A stretch of 64,000 nucleotides of DNA from Burkholderiales bacterium (GTDB taxonomy: Bacteria; Pseudomonadota; Gammaproteobacteria; Burkholderiales; Ga0077523), in contig JAIEQG010000056.1 of assembly GCA_019747905.1 (NCBI GenBank), positions 1 to 64,000 of the forward strand. Reading direction: 5' to 3'. Numbering within the stretch: position 1 is the first letter of the stretch; each line of letters begins with the position of its first letter. Positions 36,512-47,898 of the stretch are shown here, piece after piece. Below the pieces are notes generated by a model. That model was not told where the DNA came from, searched no databases, and worked only from the letters and a program-made list of their open reading frames with translations. The position numbers were made by a program, and so were the translations under genes.

Positions 36512-37000
36512 TCATCGATCGCCCGCTTCCCGTGCCGTACGTCGGTGGCCCGATCGGTCGAAGAAACTCTCCCAGACGAGCACCGCCGCACCGCAGAAGA
36601 TGGACGAGTCGGCGAGATTGAACGCGGGCCAATGGTAATCCGCCACGTGGAAATCCAGGAAATCCACCACGGCACCGAGCATGACGCGGTCGACCAGATT
36701 ACCCACCGCGCCGCCCAGGATCAAGGCAAGGGCGAAACAGAACAACGGCTTGTCGCGATGCTTCACGATGAGGAAGCTCACGAACACCGCGGCCGCGAGC
36801 GCCACGGTGACGAAGAATCCGCGCTGCCAGCCGGAGGCCTCGGACAGGAAGCTGAAAGCGGCACCCGGGTTGAACACCAGAACGAGATTGAAGAACGAAG
36901 TGACGCTGACCGATTCGCCGACGACGAATGCCTGCCGCACCGCATGTTTCGAGAGCTGATCGAGGCCCACCACCAGCACCGCCAGCGCGAACCAACGCAC
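36512..37000 (-). CDS. lspA: Lipoprotein signal peptidase
   Basis: The 162-residue inner-membrane aspartic protease has four hydrophobic segments and the two catalytic aspartate motifs GNLVDRV and FNLADSSI. It cleaves lipid-modified prolipoproteins. The GTG at 37000 was chosen: it lies 7 bp after the ileS stop and gives the typical start [18 protein letters not shown]; the longer frame overlaps ileS. Confidence 0.93.
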   Translation of the reverse strand: MRWFALAVLVVGLDQLSKHAVRQAFVVGESVSVTSFFNLVLVFNPGAAFSFLSEASGWQRGFFVTVALAAAVFVSFLIVKHRDKPLFCFALALILGGAVGNLVDRVMLGAVVDFLDFHVADYHWPAFNLADSSIFCGAAVLVWESFFDRSGHRRTAREAGDR

Positions 37001-37007
37001 GCTCGCC

Positions 37008-39788
37008 TTAAGCGCAGGCACGCGGCTCCCCCGCCCCGAACAGATTGGCCGTGCACCGCCCGCACAGTTCCGGGTGGGCGGCATCGCGCCCCACATCGGC
37101 GCGCCAATGCCAGCAACGACCGCACTTGGCATGCGGACTCGCGTTCACCCGGACGTATTCCTGATCTGCGGCATCGACCCGCGTCAGCGACGCCTGCGAG
37201 GTGATGAGGACGAACCGCAGATCGTCGGCCAGGGTCGCCAATGCCGCATGCCGTGTGCCGTGCATGGCGAGTTCCACCTCCGCCTGCAGCGACGAGCCGA
37301 TGGCGCCGGAGGCGCGGACCTCCTCGAGTTCCTTCTGCACCCAGGCACGAGCCTCGCGAATGGCGTTCCATTTCTCGACGAGAGCGGCTTCGCCGGATTG
37401 AGGCAGCAGCTCGTACCAGGTGTGCAGCAGGACGCTGTCGTCGCCTTTCCCCGTGAATGTGGCCCACGCCTCCTCCGCGGTGAACGACAGCACCGGTGCC
37501 ATCCAGGTGAGCACGCTCTGCGTGATGTGCCACAGCGCGCTCTGCGCGGAACGACGGGCCTGGCTGGTGGCGGCCGTGGTGTACAAGCGATCCTTGAGGA
37601 TGTCGAGGTAGAAGCCGCCGAGCTCTTCGGAACAGAAGGTCTGCAGCCGCTGCACCACCACGTGGAACTCGTAGCGATCGTAGGCCGCCGTGATTTCCGC
37701 GTGCACCGCCCGTGTGAATGCCAGCGCATAGCGATCGATCTCGACCCACTGCTCGGGCGGCAGCAGATCGCGCTTCGCATCGAAATCGGAAACGTTGGCG
37801 AGCAGGAAGCGCAGCGTGTTGCGGATGCGCCGATAGCTTTCGACCACCCGCTTCAGGATCTCGTTCGATAGCGAAATCTCGCCCGAATAATCGCTGGCTG
37901 CCACCCACAGGCGCAGGATCTCCGCGCCGAGCGTGCCCGAGACTTCCTGCGGGTTGATGCCGTTGCCGGCCGACTTGCTCATCTTGCGGCCCTTTTCGTC
38001 CACGAGGAAACCGTGGGTGAGCAATTGCCGGTAGGGAGCACGGCCGTCGATCGCACAGCCGGTGAGCAGTGACGACTGGAACCACCCGCGGTGCTGGTCC
38101 GAGCCCTCGAGATACAGATCGGCCGGCTTGGCGAGATGCGGCCGGCGCTCCAGCACGCTCACGTGCGTCGTGCCGGAGTCGAACCAGACGTCCAGTGTGT
38201 CCGGCACTTTCACGTAGTCCTTCGCTTCAGCGCCGAGCAATTCGGCCGCATCGAGCGCGAACCACGCTTCGATGCCGCCCTGCTCCACTCGCTGTGCCAC
38301 CTGCTCCATCAATTCGAGCGTGTGCGGATGCGGCTCGCCGGTCTCGCGGTGCACGAACAGCGACATCGGCACGCCCCAGCTGCGCTGGCGCGACACGCAC
38401 CAGTCGGGACGGCCCTGGATCATCGCTTCGAGACGCGCCCGGCCCCACTGGGGGAAGAACTCCGTCGCATCCACCGCCTGGTGGGCCGACTGCCGCAGCG
38501 TGCGCCCGTCGGGACCGTGATACTCCATGCCGATGAACCATTGGTGCGTGGCGCGGAAGATCACCGGCGTCTTGTGGCGCCAGCAATGCGGATAACTGTG
38601 ACGGTAGGCCTCGTTGTGCAACAGCAACGTCTTTTCTTCGAGCACCGCGATCACGTCGGCGTTGCCCTCCCAGACGGTCTTGCCGCCCACCAGGCCGATG
38701 CTCTCCTTGAAACGGCCATCGGGCCCTACCGGATTGTCGACCGGCAGGCCGTACTTCTGGCCAACCGCGAAGTCCTCGACGCCGAGGGCAGGCGCGGTGT
38801 GCACGAGACCGGTCCCGGCATCGAGAGTCACGTGATCACCCAGCACGATCGGTACTCGGCGCGGCTGGAACGGATGCCACACCTCCAGCTTCTCGAGCTT
38901 CTCGCCCTTGACCGTGCCGATGATCTTCCACTGTTCGATGCCGTAGCGCTTCATGCAGGCCTCGACCAGTTCGGCCGCGAGCAGCAGGAAGTACTTGGGC
39001 CCTTCGACGAGGGCATAGTCGAGCTCCGGGTTCACCGAGATCGCCTGGTTCGCCGGCAGCGTCCACGGCGTGGTGGTCCAGATCACCGCATACGAGGGCA
39101 TCTGCAGGTGGCTGAATCCGAAGGGCCGTGCCAGTTCCTGCGCATCCCTCGCGGGGAATGCAACGTCGATCGCCGGCGAGACGCGGTCTTCGTATTCCAC
39201 CTCCGCCTCCGCCAGCGACGAGCGGCAGTCGAGGCACCAGTGCACCGGCTTGGCACCCTGGTAGAGGTAACCGCGCGCATAGATGCGCGCGAGCGATCGG
39301 ATGATGTCGGCCTCGGCCTTGTAGGCCATGGTGAGGTAGGGATCATCCCAATCGCCGAGGACACCGAGGCGTATGAAGTCCTTCTTTTGGCGCTCCACCT
39401 GCGAGGCCGCGAAGTCGCGGCACAGCTTGCGGAACGCATTGGGTTCGAGGCCCTTGCCGTGCTTCTTCTCGATCTGGTGCTCGATGGGCAACCCATGGCA
39501 GTCCCACCCCGGGACGTACGGCGCGTCGAAGCCCGCCAGCGTGCGGCTCTTGACGATGATGTCCTTCAGCACCTTGTTGACGGCATGTCCCATGTGGATG
39601 TCGCCGTTCGCATAGGGCGGGCCGTCGTGCAGGATGAACTTGGGGCGGCCCGCCGACTTTTCGCGGATGCGCTGGTACAGGCGGCGCTCCTGCCACTGGG
39701 CGACCCAGCCGGGTTCACGTTTCGCCAGGTCCCCGCGCATCGGAAACGGCGTGTCGGGGAGATTGAGGGTGCTCTTGTAGTCGGCCAT
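37008..39788 (-). CDS. ileS: Isoleucyl-tRNA synthetase
   Basis: The 926-residue class I synthetase has the HIGH-type motif in [16 protein letters not shown] in [12 protein letters not shown], the editing domain between them, and a C-terminal zinc finger [12 protein letters not shown]...CGRC. It charges tRNA-Ile. Length and zinc finger are those of the bacterial IleS1 type. It starts 23 bp after ribF. Confidence 0.97.
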   Translation of the reverse strand: MADYKSTLNLPDTPFPMRGDLAKREPGWVAQWQERRLYQRIREKSAGRPKFILHDGPPYANGDIHMGHAVNKVLKDIIVKSRTLAGFDAPYVPGWDCHGLPIEHQIEKKHGKGLEPNAFRKLCRDFAASQVERQKKDFIRLGVLGDWDDPYLTMAYKAEADIIRSLARIYARGYLYQGAKPVHWCLDCRSSLAEAEVEYEDRVSPAIDVAFPARDAQELARPFGFSHLQMPSYAVIWTTTPWTLPANQAISVNPELDYALVEGPKYFLLLAAELVEACMKRYGIEQWKIIGTVKGEKLEKLEVWHPFQPRRVPIVLGDHVTLDAGTGLVHTAPALGVEDFAVGQKYGLPVDNPVGPDGRFKESIGLVGGKTVWEGNADVIAVLEEKTLLLHNEAYRHSYPHCWRHKTPVIFRATHQWFIGMEYHGPDGRTLRQSAHQAVDATEFFPQWGRARLEAMIQGRPDWCVSRQRSWGVPMSLFVHRETGEPHPHTLELMEQVAQRVEQGGIEAWFALDAAELLGAEAKDYVKVPDTLDVWFDSGTTHVSVLERRPHLAKPADLYLEGSDQHRGWFQSSLLTGCAIDGRAPYRQLLTHGFLVDEKGRKMSKSAGNGINPQEVSGTLGAEILRLWVAASDYSGEISLSNEILKRVVESYRRIRNTLRFLLANVSDFDAKRDLLPPEQWVEIDRYALAFTRAVHAEITAAYDRYEFHVVVQRLQTFCSEELGGFYLDILKDRLYTTAATSQARRSAQSALWHITQSVLTWMAPVLSFTAEEAWATFTGKGDDSVLLHTWYELLPQSGEAALVEKWNAIREARAWVQKELEEVRASGAIGSSLQAEVELAMHGTRHAALATLADDLRFVLITSQASLTRVDAADQEYVRVNASPHAKCGRCWHWRADVGRDAAHPELCGRCTANLFGAGEPRACA

Positions 39789-39811
39789 GTCGGAGTGGGA
39801 AGTCGAGGGCG

Positions 39812-40747
39812 CTAGGCGCCTGCTCTGCTGCGAAAGAATTCCTGGGTGGCGCGCACGTCGCGCGCGATCTGCGCCTTGAGGAGGTCCAGGGTCGGGTACT
39901 TCTCCTCATCCCGCAACTTGTGGAGGAAGTCCAGACGTACGCGGCGCCCGTAGATGTCCCGGTCGAAATCGAACAGGAACACCTCCAGGGTCGGCCGGTT
40001 GGTGTCGCTCACGGTGGGCCGCACGCCCAGGCTCGCGGCACCGCGCACCGGCGCATCGCCGAGGCCGTGGGCTTCCACGGCGTAGATGCCCTTGAGCGGC
40101 GGGCGATTCAAGGTCATGTGGATGTTGGCGGTGGGGAAACCGAGCTGGCGGCCGAGCCGGTCGCCGCCAACCACACGACCGGTGATGCCGTAGGGTCGAC
40201 CCAGCAGTTGTCGCGCGGCATCCAGCTCGCCGGCAGCGAGCGCGTCGCGCACGGCAGTGCTGGAGGCGCGGGCACCATCGACCAGGATCGTGTCCATGCG
40301 ATCGATCTCCATCCCCGACTCCGGTGCGAGCCGCTGCAACAGCTCGACGTCGCCGGCGCGTCTGGCACCAAACCGGAAATCGTCGCCCACCAGCAGCCAG
40401 CGCACGCCGAGCCGGCGGACCAGCACCTCGCGGACGAAATCCTCCGGGGACTGCCGGGCAAACCGCGCATTGAACCGGCACACGTAGACGCGATCGACGC
40501 CGAGGGCTGCGAGTTGCTCCACCTTGTCACGCAAGGGTGTGAGCCGCGCCGGCGCCTCGTTCGGGGTGAAGAACTCGCGCGGGTGCGGTTCGAAGGTCAT
40601 CACGCAAGCCGGTAGCGACCGCGCCTCTGCCGCCGCTTCGAGACGTGCCACCATGGCCTGGTGGCCACGGTGGACGCCGTCGAAGTTGCCGATGGTGAGG
40701 GCAATGCCCCCGTCGGCTCGGGATGGGAAGGTGCGATAGATGCGCAT
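39812..40747 (-). CDS. ribF: Bifunctional riboflavin kinase/FAD synthetase
   Basis: The 311-residue enzyme has the N-terminal adenylyltransferase ([16 protein letters not shown], with the nucleotide-binding HRGH) and the C-terminal riboflavin kinase ([26 protein letters not shown]). It makes FMN and FAD. The ATG at 40747 fits the family N-terminus; the very long open frame upstream lies antiparallel within the murJ region and is not coding. Confidence 0.95.
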   Translation of the reverse strand: MRIYRTFPSRADGGIALTIGNFDGVHRGHQAMVARLEAAAEARSLPACVMTFEPHPREFFTPNEAPARLTPLRDKVEQLAALGVDRVYVCRFNARFARQSPEDFVREVLVRRLGVRWLLVGDDFRFGARRAGDVELLQRLAPESGMEIDRMDTILVDGARASSTAVRDALAAGELDAARQLLGRPYGITGRVVGGDRLGRQLGFPTANIHMTLNRPPLKGIYAVEAHGLGDAPVRGAASLGVRPTVSDTNRPTLEVFLFDFDRDIYGRRVRLDFLHKLRDEEKYPTLDLLKAQIARDVRATQEFFRSRAGA

Positions 40748-40836
40748 TGGGGCCGCGCATGGTCCGGACCGTGCGCAGGCTGCTGAAAAGACGCGGATTG
40801 TATCGGCTGGGGGGTAGCCGGGTCCACGCGTACCGC

Positions 40837-42372
40837 CTATATGGCCCGCTTCTGGAAGTCCCGGAGACGAAACCCGAAGGCCCACAGGGCCGCAAAATAG
40901 GTGGCGGCACCGACCAACACCACCATCGCCAGGCGACCCGCCCGCGTCCAGACGCTGCCGGAGAGCCAGGATGCATCGGGACCGGCAGCGAACCAGATGA
41001 CCGCCCCCATCACCAGGAGTGCACCCACCAATCGGAGGTAGAAGCGTGCCCACCCCCCCTGGGGCAGGAAGATCCTCCGGCGCCGCAGGGTGTGATAGAG
41101 CAGGGTCGCGTTGAGGCAGGCACCGAGCCCGATCGCCAGGGCCAGTCCGGCGTGACCGAGCGGCCGGTAGAACGCGAGATTCATGACCTGGGTCGCGATC
41201 AGCGTTGCGATACCGATCTTCACCGGCGTTCGGATGTCCTGGCGGGCGTAGAAACCTGGCGCCAGCACCTTCACCAGGATCAGTCCGATGAGCCCCGCGC
41301 TGTAGGCAACGAGCGCGCGCCGCGTCATCTCCACGTCGTGGGCCTGGAAGGCACCGTGCTGGAACAGGGTGGAGATCAACGGCACGGCAAGGATCGCGAT
41401 GGCCAGGGCTGCGGGCGCGGCCAGCAACAGCGTCAGGCGCAAGCCCCAGTCGAGCAGCTTCGAGAATTCCTCGGTGCTCCCGTCGGAGTGGCTCTTGGCC
41501 AGGCTCGGCAGGAGGATCGTCCCGAGGGCCACGCCGAGGATGCCGGTCGGAAACTCCATGAGGCGGTCCGCGTAGTAGAGCCAAGAGACGCTGCCGGTCA
41601 CCAGGAACGACGCGAAGATGCCGCTGATCAGCAGCGATATCTGGCCGATCGACACGCCGAAGATGGCCGGCCCCATCTGGCGCAGGACCCGCCGCACGCC
41701 CTCGTCGCGCAGATCGAGGCGCAACCGCGGCAGCATGCCCAGCCGGGCCACGAACGGGAGCTGGAAGCCCAGTTGCAGCACGCCACCCAGGAACACTGCC
41801 CACGCGAGTCCCATGACCGGCGGATCGAAGTACGGCAGCAGGAACAGCGCGAACACGATGAACGAGACGTTGAGCAGCGCGGGGGTGAAGGCCGGGATCG
41901 AGAAGCGGCTCCACGTGTTGAGGATCGCACCCACCAGCGACGTCAGCGAGATGAAGAAGATGTAGGGGAAAGTGATGCGCAGCAGATCGACCGTGGTGTC
42001 GAACTTCTGCGGGCTGGCGGCAAAGCCGGGCGCCGTGAGGTACACGATCAACGGGGCAGCGATGATGCCGATGATCGTTACCCCCAGGAGCGCCAGGGCC
42101 AGCAGGGTCGCCACATGATCGACGAGATCGCGGGTCGGACCGTCGCCGCGCCGGTTGCGGTATTCGGCGAGGATCGGCACGAAGGCCTGCGAGAACGCCC
42201 CTTCTGCGAAGATCCGCCGCAGGAGGTTGGGCAGCTTGAAGGCCACGAAGAAGGCGTCGGTGGCGATGCCGGCACCGAAGGCGCGGGCGATGACCGCATC
42301 CCGGACGAAGCCCAGGATCCGGGAGAGGAACGTCATGCTGCTGACCGTGGCCAGCGCCTTGAGCAGATTCAA
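40837..42372 (-). CDS. murJ: Lipid II flippase MurJ
   Basis: The 511-residue, about 14-helix membrane protein starts [33 protein letters not shown], the MurJ/MviN hallmark. It translocates lipid II for peptidoglycan synthesis. It lies 89 bp before ribF on the same strand and diverges from rpsT, an arrangement common in this group. Confidence 0.95.
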   Translation of the reverse strand: MNLLKALATVSSMTFLSRILGFVRDAVIARAFGAGIATDAFFVAFKLPNLLRRIFAEGAFSQAFVPILAEYRNRRGDGPTRDLVDHVATLLALALLGVTIIGIIAAPLIVYLTAPGFAASPQKFDTTVDLLRITFPYIFFISLTSLVGAILNTWSRFSIPAFTPALLNVSFIVFALFLLPYFDPPVMGLAWAVFLGGVLQLGFQLPFVARLGMLPRLRLDLRDEGVRRVLRQMGPAIFGVSIGQISLLISGIFASFLVTGSVSWLYYADRLMEFPTGILGVALGTILLPSLAKSHSDGSTEEFSKLLDWGLRLTLLLAAPAALAIAILAVPLISTLFQHGAFQAHDVEMTRRALVAYSAGLIGLILVKVLAPGFYARQDIRTPVKIGIATLIATQVMNLAFYRPLGHAGLALAIGLGACLNATLLYHTLRRRRIFLPQGGWARFYLRLVGALLVMGAVIWFAAGPDASWLSGSVWTRAGRLAMVVLVGAATYFAALWAFGFRLRDFQKRAI

Positions 42373-42428
42373 CGAGGAAAGGGTCGGGAGAAGACCGGGC
42401 GCCGGCCCGTGCGGGACGCCTTCGCGGC

Positions 42429-42458
42429 TTGCGCGATGGCGTTAAGTTCGCGTATTAT
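42429..42458 (+). promoter_or_regulatory. Putative promoter of rpsT
   Basis: TTGCGC (42429-42434), 18-bp spacer, TATTAT (42453-42458), about 40 bp before the ATG. Confidence 0.55.
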
Positions 42459-42496
42459 CGCGCCCTTTTCGTATTTCCCCCAAGGAACCGATCCGC

Positions 42497-42760
42497 ATGG
42501 CCAATACCGTCCAAGCCCGGAAGCGCGCCCGCCAGGCTGAAGTCCGGCGCCAGCAGAATGCCGGTCTGCGCTCCCAGATGCGCACCGCGATCAAGAACAT
42601 CCGCAAGGCCATCCAGGCCGGCGACAAGGCAGCCGCCACGAGCGCCTTCAGCGCGAACCAGTCGACCATCGATGCCATCACCGGCAAGGGTGTGGTTCAC
42701 CGCAACCTGGCCTCCCGCACCAAGAGCCGGCTGGCCGCCGCAATCAAGGCGATGGCCTGA
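42497..42760 (+). CDS. rpsT: 30S ribosomal protein S20
   Basis: An 87-residue basic protein, MANTVQARKRARQAEVRRQQN at the start and HRNLASRTKSRLAAAIKAMA at the end, as in S20. It binds 16S rRNA early in small-subunit assembly. Single gene with its own promoter and terminator. Confidence 0.97.
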   Translation: MANTVQARKRARQAEVRRQQNAGLRSQMRTAIKNIRKAIQAGDKAAATSAFSANQSTIDAITGKGVVHRNLASRTKSRLAAAIKAMA

Positions 42761-42787
42761 TAGCAGCAGCACCCTGAATTCGAAGAA

Positions 42788-42819
42788 CGCCGCCGTGGGG
42801 CAACCCCGGCGGCGTTTTT
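42788..42819 (+). terminator. Rho-independent terminator of rpsT
   Basis: Stem CGCCGCC-GT-GGGG/CCCC-GGCGGCG with a CAA loop, followed by five T residues, 27 bp after the stop codon. Confidence 0.92.
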
Positions 42820-42973
42820 GTTTGGGCGCTAGTAGGCATTTTCCTTCAGCCCGCCGGCCGGTTCTCACGCCTCCTCGGACAGCGCGCCCCATCCGGACTT
42901 GGCGCACGGCAACGCCCGCGTTCCCGTGCCAGGTTAGTATCCCGAAACCCCTTGTAGCACCGCGATTTCTTGC

Positions 42974-43003
42974 TTGCACCCCGGGCGGGAATCGGGACAA
43001 TAT
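42974..43003 (+). promoter_or_regulatory. Putative promoter of the argD operon
   Basis: TTGCAC (42974-42979), 18-bp spacer, CAATAT (42998-43003). Transcription from about 43010 would give a leader of roughly 64 nt that contains the hairpin at 43023-43047. Confidence 0.5.
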
Positions 43004-43022
43004 CCCCCTCGCAACGACCCGG

Positions 43023-43056
43023 CACGGCGGCGAAGCAGTCCGCCGTGTTGTTTTTT
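43023..43056 (+). terminator. Terminator-like hairpin in the argD leader
   Basis: Perfect 8-bp stem CACGGCGG/CCGCCGTG with a 9-nt loop, then TTGTTTTTT. The T-tract touches the GGAGG ribosome-binding site of argD (43057-43061). It could attenuate the arginine operon or be the end of a very short RNA. Confidence 0.6.
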
Positions 43057-43073
43057 GGAGGCTCGAAGAGTCC

Positions 43074-44267
43074 ATGCATCTGATGAACACGTATGGCCGC
43101 CTGCCCGTGGCATTCGCCCGGGGTGAAGGTGTCTGGGTCTGGGACACCGAAGGGCGCAAGTACCTCGACGCGCTATCCGGCATCGCCGTGACCGGCCTGG
43201 GTCATGCCCATCCGCGTGTGGTGGGCGCAATCACGGAACAGGCCGGCCGCATGATCCACGCCTCCAACCTGTACCGCATCCCGGAGCAGGAGCGCCTGGC
43301 CGACAAGCTGTCCGCCGTCTCGGGAATGGACCGCGTGTTCCTGTGCAACTCTGGTTGTGAAGCCAACGAGGCCGCCATCAAGCTGGCGCGGCTGCACGGC
43401 CACCAGAAAGGCATCGAGCAACCGGTGATCATCGTGATGGAGAAGGCCTTCCACGGCCGCACCATCGCCACCCTCTCCGCCACCGGCAGCCGCAAGGTGC
43501 AGGCCGGCTTCGAGCCGCTCCTGACCGGTTTCTCGCGCGTGCCCTATGGCGACCGCGAGGCGATCGAGCACGTGGCTGCCAATAACCGCAGCGTGGTGGC
43601 CGTGCTGGTCGAGCCGATCCAGGGTGAAGGCGGCATCAACGTGCCCGACGACGCGTATCTGGGATTCCTGCGCGAGGCCTGCGACCGCCACGGCTGGCTG
43701 CTGATGTTCGACGAAGTGCAGACCGGCATGGGCCGCACCGGCAAGTGGTTCGCCTTCCAGCACACCGGCATATCCCCCGACGTCATGACGCTGGCGAAGG
43801 GGCTCGGCAACGGCGTCCCTATCGGCGCCTGCCTGGCGCGGGGTCCCGCCGCCGATGTGTTCAGTCCGGGCAAGCACGGGTCCACCTTCGGGGGCAATCC
43901 GCTTTGCTGCGCAGCCTCCCTGGCGACCCTCGAAGCGATCGAGGCCGAAGGCCTGATGGAGAACGCTTCCCGCGTCGGCGGCCTCATCCGCGCGGAGCTG
44001 TCGCAGCGGCTCGCCGGGGAACCCGGCGTCAAGCAGATCCGCGGCAAGGGCCTCATGATCGGCATCGAACTCGATCGGCCCTGCGGCGACCTGGTCAAAC
44101 GCGGCCTCGAAGCGGGTCTGCTCATCAACGTGACGGCGGACACGGTCGTGCGCCTGCTGCCGCCGCTCATTCTCCGCAACGGCGAGGCCCAGCTGCTGGT
44201 CGAACGCCTGGCTGAACTTATCCGGTCCTTCCTCCACATCGAGTCCCCCGCGGCGGTCACCGGCTAA
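43074..44267 (+). CDS. argD: Acetylornithine aminotransferase
   Basis: The 397-residue class III aminotransferase has the PLP lysine in TLAKGLGNGVPIG, the MFDEVQTGMGRTGK cofactor site and the HGSTFGGNPL stretch. It converts N-acetylglutamate semialdehyde to N-acetylornithine and may also serve lysine synthesis. It heads the run argD-argF-MORN-argG. The ATG at 43074 follows GGAGG; an in-frame ATG nine bases later is also possible. Confidence 0.93.
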   Translation: MHLMNTYGRLPVAFARGEGVWVWDTEGRKYLDALSGIAVTGLGHAHPRVVGAITEQAGRMIHASNLYRIPEQERLADKLSAVSGMDRVFLCNSGCEANEAAIKLARLHGHQKGIEQPVIIVMEKAFHGRTIATLSATGSRKVQAGFEPLLTGFSRVPYGDREAIEHVAANNRSVVAVLVEPIQGEGGINVPDDAYLGFLREACDRHGWLLMFDEVQTGMGRTGKWFAFQHTGISPDVMTLAKGLGNGVPIGACLARGPAADVFSPGKHGSTFGGNPLCCAASLATLEAIEAEGLMENASRVGGLIRAELSQRLAGEPGVKQIRGKGLMIGIELDRPCGDLVKRGLEAGLLINVTADTVVRLLPPLILRNGEAQLLVERLAELIRSFLHIESPAAVTG

Positions 44268-44296
44268 AGGCCCGCCCAGGGCGCGGCGCCACTGGC

Positions 44297-45220
44297 ATGC
44301 GGCCCCTCAAACACTTCCTCCAGTTCAAGGACCTGTCGCTCGACGAGTTCGAGCATCTGTTCGCCCGCACGCGCTGGATCAAGGACCGGTTCAAGCAGTA
44401 CCAGCAATACTGGCCGCTGGTGGACCGCACCCTGGTGATGATCTTCGAGAAGGCCTCGACCCGCACGCGCCTCTCCTTTGAAGCCGGCATGCAGCAACTG
44501 GGCGGGGCCGCCATCTACCTCAACACGCGCGACTCGCAACTGGGGCGTGGCGAGCCGGTGGAAGATGCCGCGCAGGTCATCTCGCGCATGTGCGATGCGG
44601 TCATGATCCGCACCTTCGAGCAAGAGATCATCGAGCGCTTCGCCCGGCACTCGCGCGTGCCGGTGATCAACGGCCTCACCAACGAGTACCATCCCTGCCA
44701 GATCATGGCGGACATATTCACCTTCATCGAACATCGCGGCTCGATTAAGGGCAAGACCGTGGCGTGGATCGGCGATTCCAACAACGTGTGCAACACGTGG
44801 CTGCAGGCCGCGGAGGTCTTCGATTTCAACGTGCACGTGTCGACTCCGCCCGGCTACGAAGTCGAGGCGGAACGCGCCGGCCTGTACGGCGATGACCACT
44901 ACGAGCAGTTCGCCGACCCGATGGACGCGGCGCGGGGGGCGGACCTCGTGACCACGGACGTGTGGACCAGCATGGGCTTCGAGGCCGAGAACGAACAGCG
45001 CTGCCGCGTGTTCCAGGACTGGCAGGTGGATGCCGACATGATGCGCGTGGCGAAGCCGGACGCGCTGTTCATGCATTGCCTGCCGGCCCATCGCGGCGAG
45101 GAAGTCGCGAAGGAAGTCATCGACGGCCCGCACAGCGTCGTCTGGGACGAGGCTGAAAACAGGATGCACACGCAGAAGGCCCTGCTCGAGTATCTGCTAG
45201 TCGGGCGCGTCACCGCATGA
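44297..45220 (+). CDS. argF: Ornithine carbamoyltransferase
   Basis: The 307-residue transcarbamylase has the carbamoyl-phosphate motif EKASTRTRLSFE, the HPCQIMADIFT segment and the HCLPAHRGEEV signature for ornithine. It makes citrulline for arginine synthesis. The stop at 45220 is followed after 81 bp by a second, similar C-terminal coding fragment (45302-45358). Confidence 0.96.
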   Translation: MRPLKHFLQFKDLSLDEFEHLFARTRWIKDRFKQYQQYWPLVDRTLVMIFEKASTRTRLSFEAGMQQLGGAAIYLNTRDSQLGRGEPVEDAAQVISRMCDAVMIRTFEQEIIERFARHSRVPVINGLTNEYHPCQIMADIFTFIEHRGSIKGKTVAWIGDSNNVCNTWLQAAEVFDFNVHVSTPPGYEVEAERAGLYGDDHYEQFADPMDAARGADLVTTDVWTSMGFEAENEQRCRVFQDWQVDADMMRVAKPDALFMHCLPAHRGEEVAKEVIDGPHSVVWDEAENRMHTQKALLEYLLVGRVTA

Positions 45221-45252
45221 CTAGGCACGGGCATCCTGTTTCAGTGAAGGCT

Positions 45253-45273
45253 AACCTGCGCGGCGCGCAGGTT
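45253..45273. repeat. Perfect 9-bp palindrome after argF
   Basis: AACCTGCGC-GGC-GCGCAGGTT, a 9-bp stem with a 3-nt loop between the argF stop and the argF remnant. There is no T-tract. Confidence 0.6.
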
Positions 45274-45301
45274 GAGCGCAGCGTGCCGCAACTAAAATTG
45301 C

Positions 45302-45358
45302 ATGCACACGCAGAAGGCGCTTCTCGAGTACCTGCTGCTGGGCCGCATCGAGAACTAG
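45302..45358 (+). pseudogene. Remnant of a second argF 3' end
   Basis: The fragment encodes MHTQKALLEYLLLGRIEN and a stop codon, nearly the same as the end of the intact argF (MHTQKALLEYLLVGRVTA). Only the last 18 codons are present, 81 bp after the argF stop. The two differ at silent and coding sites, so this is not a recent tandem copy. It could be the tail of an older argF replaced by recombination. Confidence 0.8.
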
Positions 45359-45508
45359 GATGAAACGACCCCGACGCTTTCTTCGTTCGCTGCCCCCCGA
45401 GGGGACGCTTCAGTGCCTTGGGACGGCCCGGCGGCACTGAAATCAGAGGCGGCCTGAGCCGTCCGCAATTCACAGGGTAGAACCAACGACCATTCCGGAG
45501 CATTTGCC

Positions 45509-46018
45509 ATGAACCGATTCATCGCATCGTTGTTGCTGACGTTCCTGTGCGCGAGTCCCGCCCTCGCCGCGGATGACGATCCCAAATTCATCAAGGACCA
45601 GAACGGCTGCAAGGTGGTCAATCCGAACCCGCGCGCCGAAGAGACCATCACCTGGTCCGGCAAGTGCGGGGCGGACGGCTACACCGACGGCACCGGCGTG
45701 CTGCAGTGGTTCCAGTCGGGCATCGCCGACGAGAAGTACGAGGGCGAGATGAGCCACGGCTATGCCGAGGGCAAGGGCGTGCAGACCATGATCGACGGCG
45801 GCCGCTACGAGGGCGAGTTCAAGGAAAGCCGCCAGCACGGGGACGGCACGTTCTACGGCCCCGACGGCTCGGTCTTCAAGGGCAGCTGGAAGGACGGCAA
45901 GCCGCACGGTCCGGGAGTGCTGCGCACGCCCGAGGGCAAGGTCATCCGCGGAGAATGGGAGAACGGGACGTTCAAGGGCGGCGACACCGACCGCGAGAAC
46001 GACCCGAATCGCACCTGA
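45509..46018 (+). CDS. Secreted MORN-repeat protein
   Basis: A 169-residue protein with a signal peptide (ends near ALA-AD, residue ~21). At least four MORN-type repeats follow ([59 protein letters not shown]). MORN repeats form beta-sheet ribbons that bind partners or membranes. It lies between argF and argG in the same direction, 31 bp before argG. Role in arginine metabolism is not implied. Confidence 0.85.
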   Translation: MNRFIASLLLTFLCASPALAADDDPKFIKDQNGCKVVNPNPRAEETITWSGKCGADGYTDGTGVLQWFQSGIADEKYEGEMSHGYAEGKGVQTMIDGGRYEGEFKESRQHGDGTFYGPDGSVFKGSWKDGKPHGPGVLRTPEGKVIRGEWENGTFKGGDTDRENDPNRT

Positions 46019-46049
46019 TCAGAACACAACCAAACAGTCACGAGGCAAC

Positions 46050-47282
<1,233 letters not shown>

Positions 47283-47298
47283 CCGGCACCGCACGCCG

Positions 47299-47877
47299 AT
47301 GACCACCATCGCCGTCGTCCGCAAGGGCGGTGTCGCCGCGATCGCCGCGGACACGCTGACCAAGTGGGGCTCGGCCAAGGAGTCGGCCGAGTACGTGGTC
47401 AATCACGAGAAGATCTTCCCGCTCGCCAACGGCTTCATCGCCGTCACCGGCGATGCCGTGTTCAAGCACATCGTCCGCGACTACTTCGGCGGACAGGAAG
47501 GCGCGCCGAAGCTCGATAACGTGGCCAACATCTTCCGCACGTGGAACCGGCTGCACGCCGATTTCAAGGAGCGCTACTTCCTGCAACCGGAAGAGGAAAA
47601 GGAGGACGCGGTCGAATCCACCCGGGTCGACGTGCTGCTCGCGAATCCGCACGGCATCTTCGGTGTGTCCGGCCAGCGTACCGTGCAGGAGTTCTCCAAG
47701 TTCTACGCCTACGGCAGCGGCAGCGATTACGCCCTCGGGGCGCTGTATTCGGTCTATGATCGTCCCGACATGGACGCCGAAGCGGTGGCGCGCCACGCCA
47801 TCGCCGCGGCGATCGAGTTCGACGACGGAACCGGCGGCCCGATCCAGTCCCATACGGTCGCCCTGCTGCGTTCCTGA
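47299..47877 (+). CDS. Proteasome-like Ntn hydrolase, BPH-type
   Basis: The 192-residue protein starts MTTIAVVRKGGVAAIAADTLT, the pattern of proteasome beta subunits and HslV: Thr2 becomes the N-terminal nucleophile after Met removal, Asp18 matches Asp17, and Lys38 is the likely catalytic lysine. The insert before Lys and the rest of the sequence differ from HslV, and no HslU partner is adjacent. It best fits the betaproteobacterial proteasome homologue (BPH), a self-assembling peptidase ring. It starts 16 bp after argG and 21 bp before yajQ. Substrates unknown. Confidence 0.75.
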   Translation: MTTIAVVRKGGVAAIAADTLTKWGSAKESAEYVVNHEKIFPLANGFIAVTGDAVFKHIVRDYFGGQEGAPKLDNVANIFRTWNRLHADFKERYFLQPEEEKEDAVESTRVDVLLANPHGIFGVSGQRTVQEFSKFYAYGSGSDYALGALYSVYDRPDMDAEAVARHAIAAAIEFDDGTGGPIQSHTVALLRS

Positions 47878-47898
47878 TCGCGTTTCGGGAGAATCGCG

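Noticed and set aside
38091..39815. 574-codon plus-strand frame opposite ileS
   Set aside because: Antisense to ileS and without a plausible product.
40723..42540. 605-codon plus-strand frame opposite murJ
   Set aside because: Composition biased to Arg, Gln and Glu; murJ on the other strand is certain.
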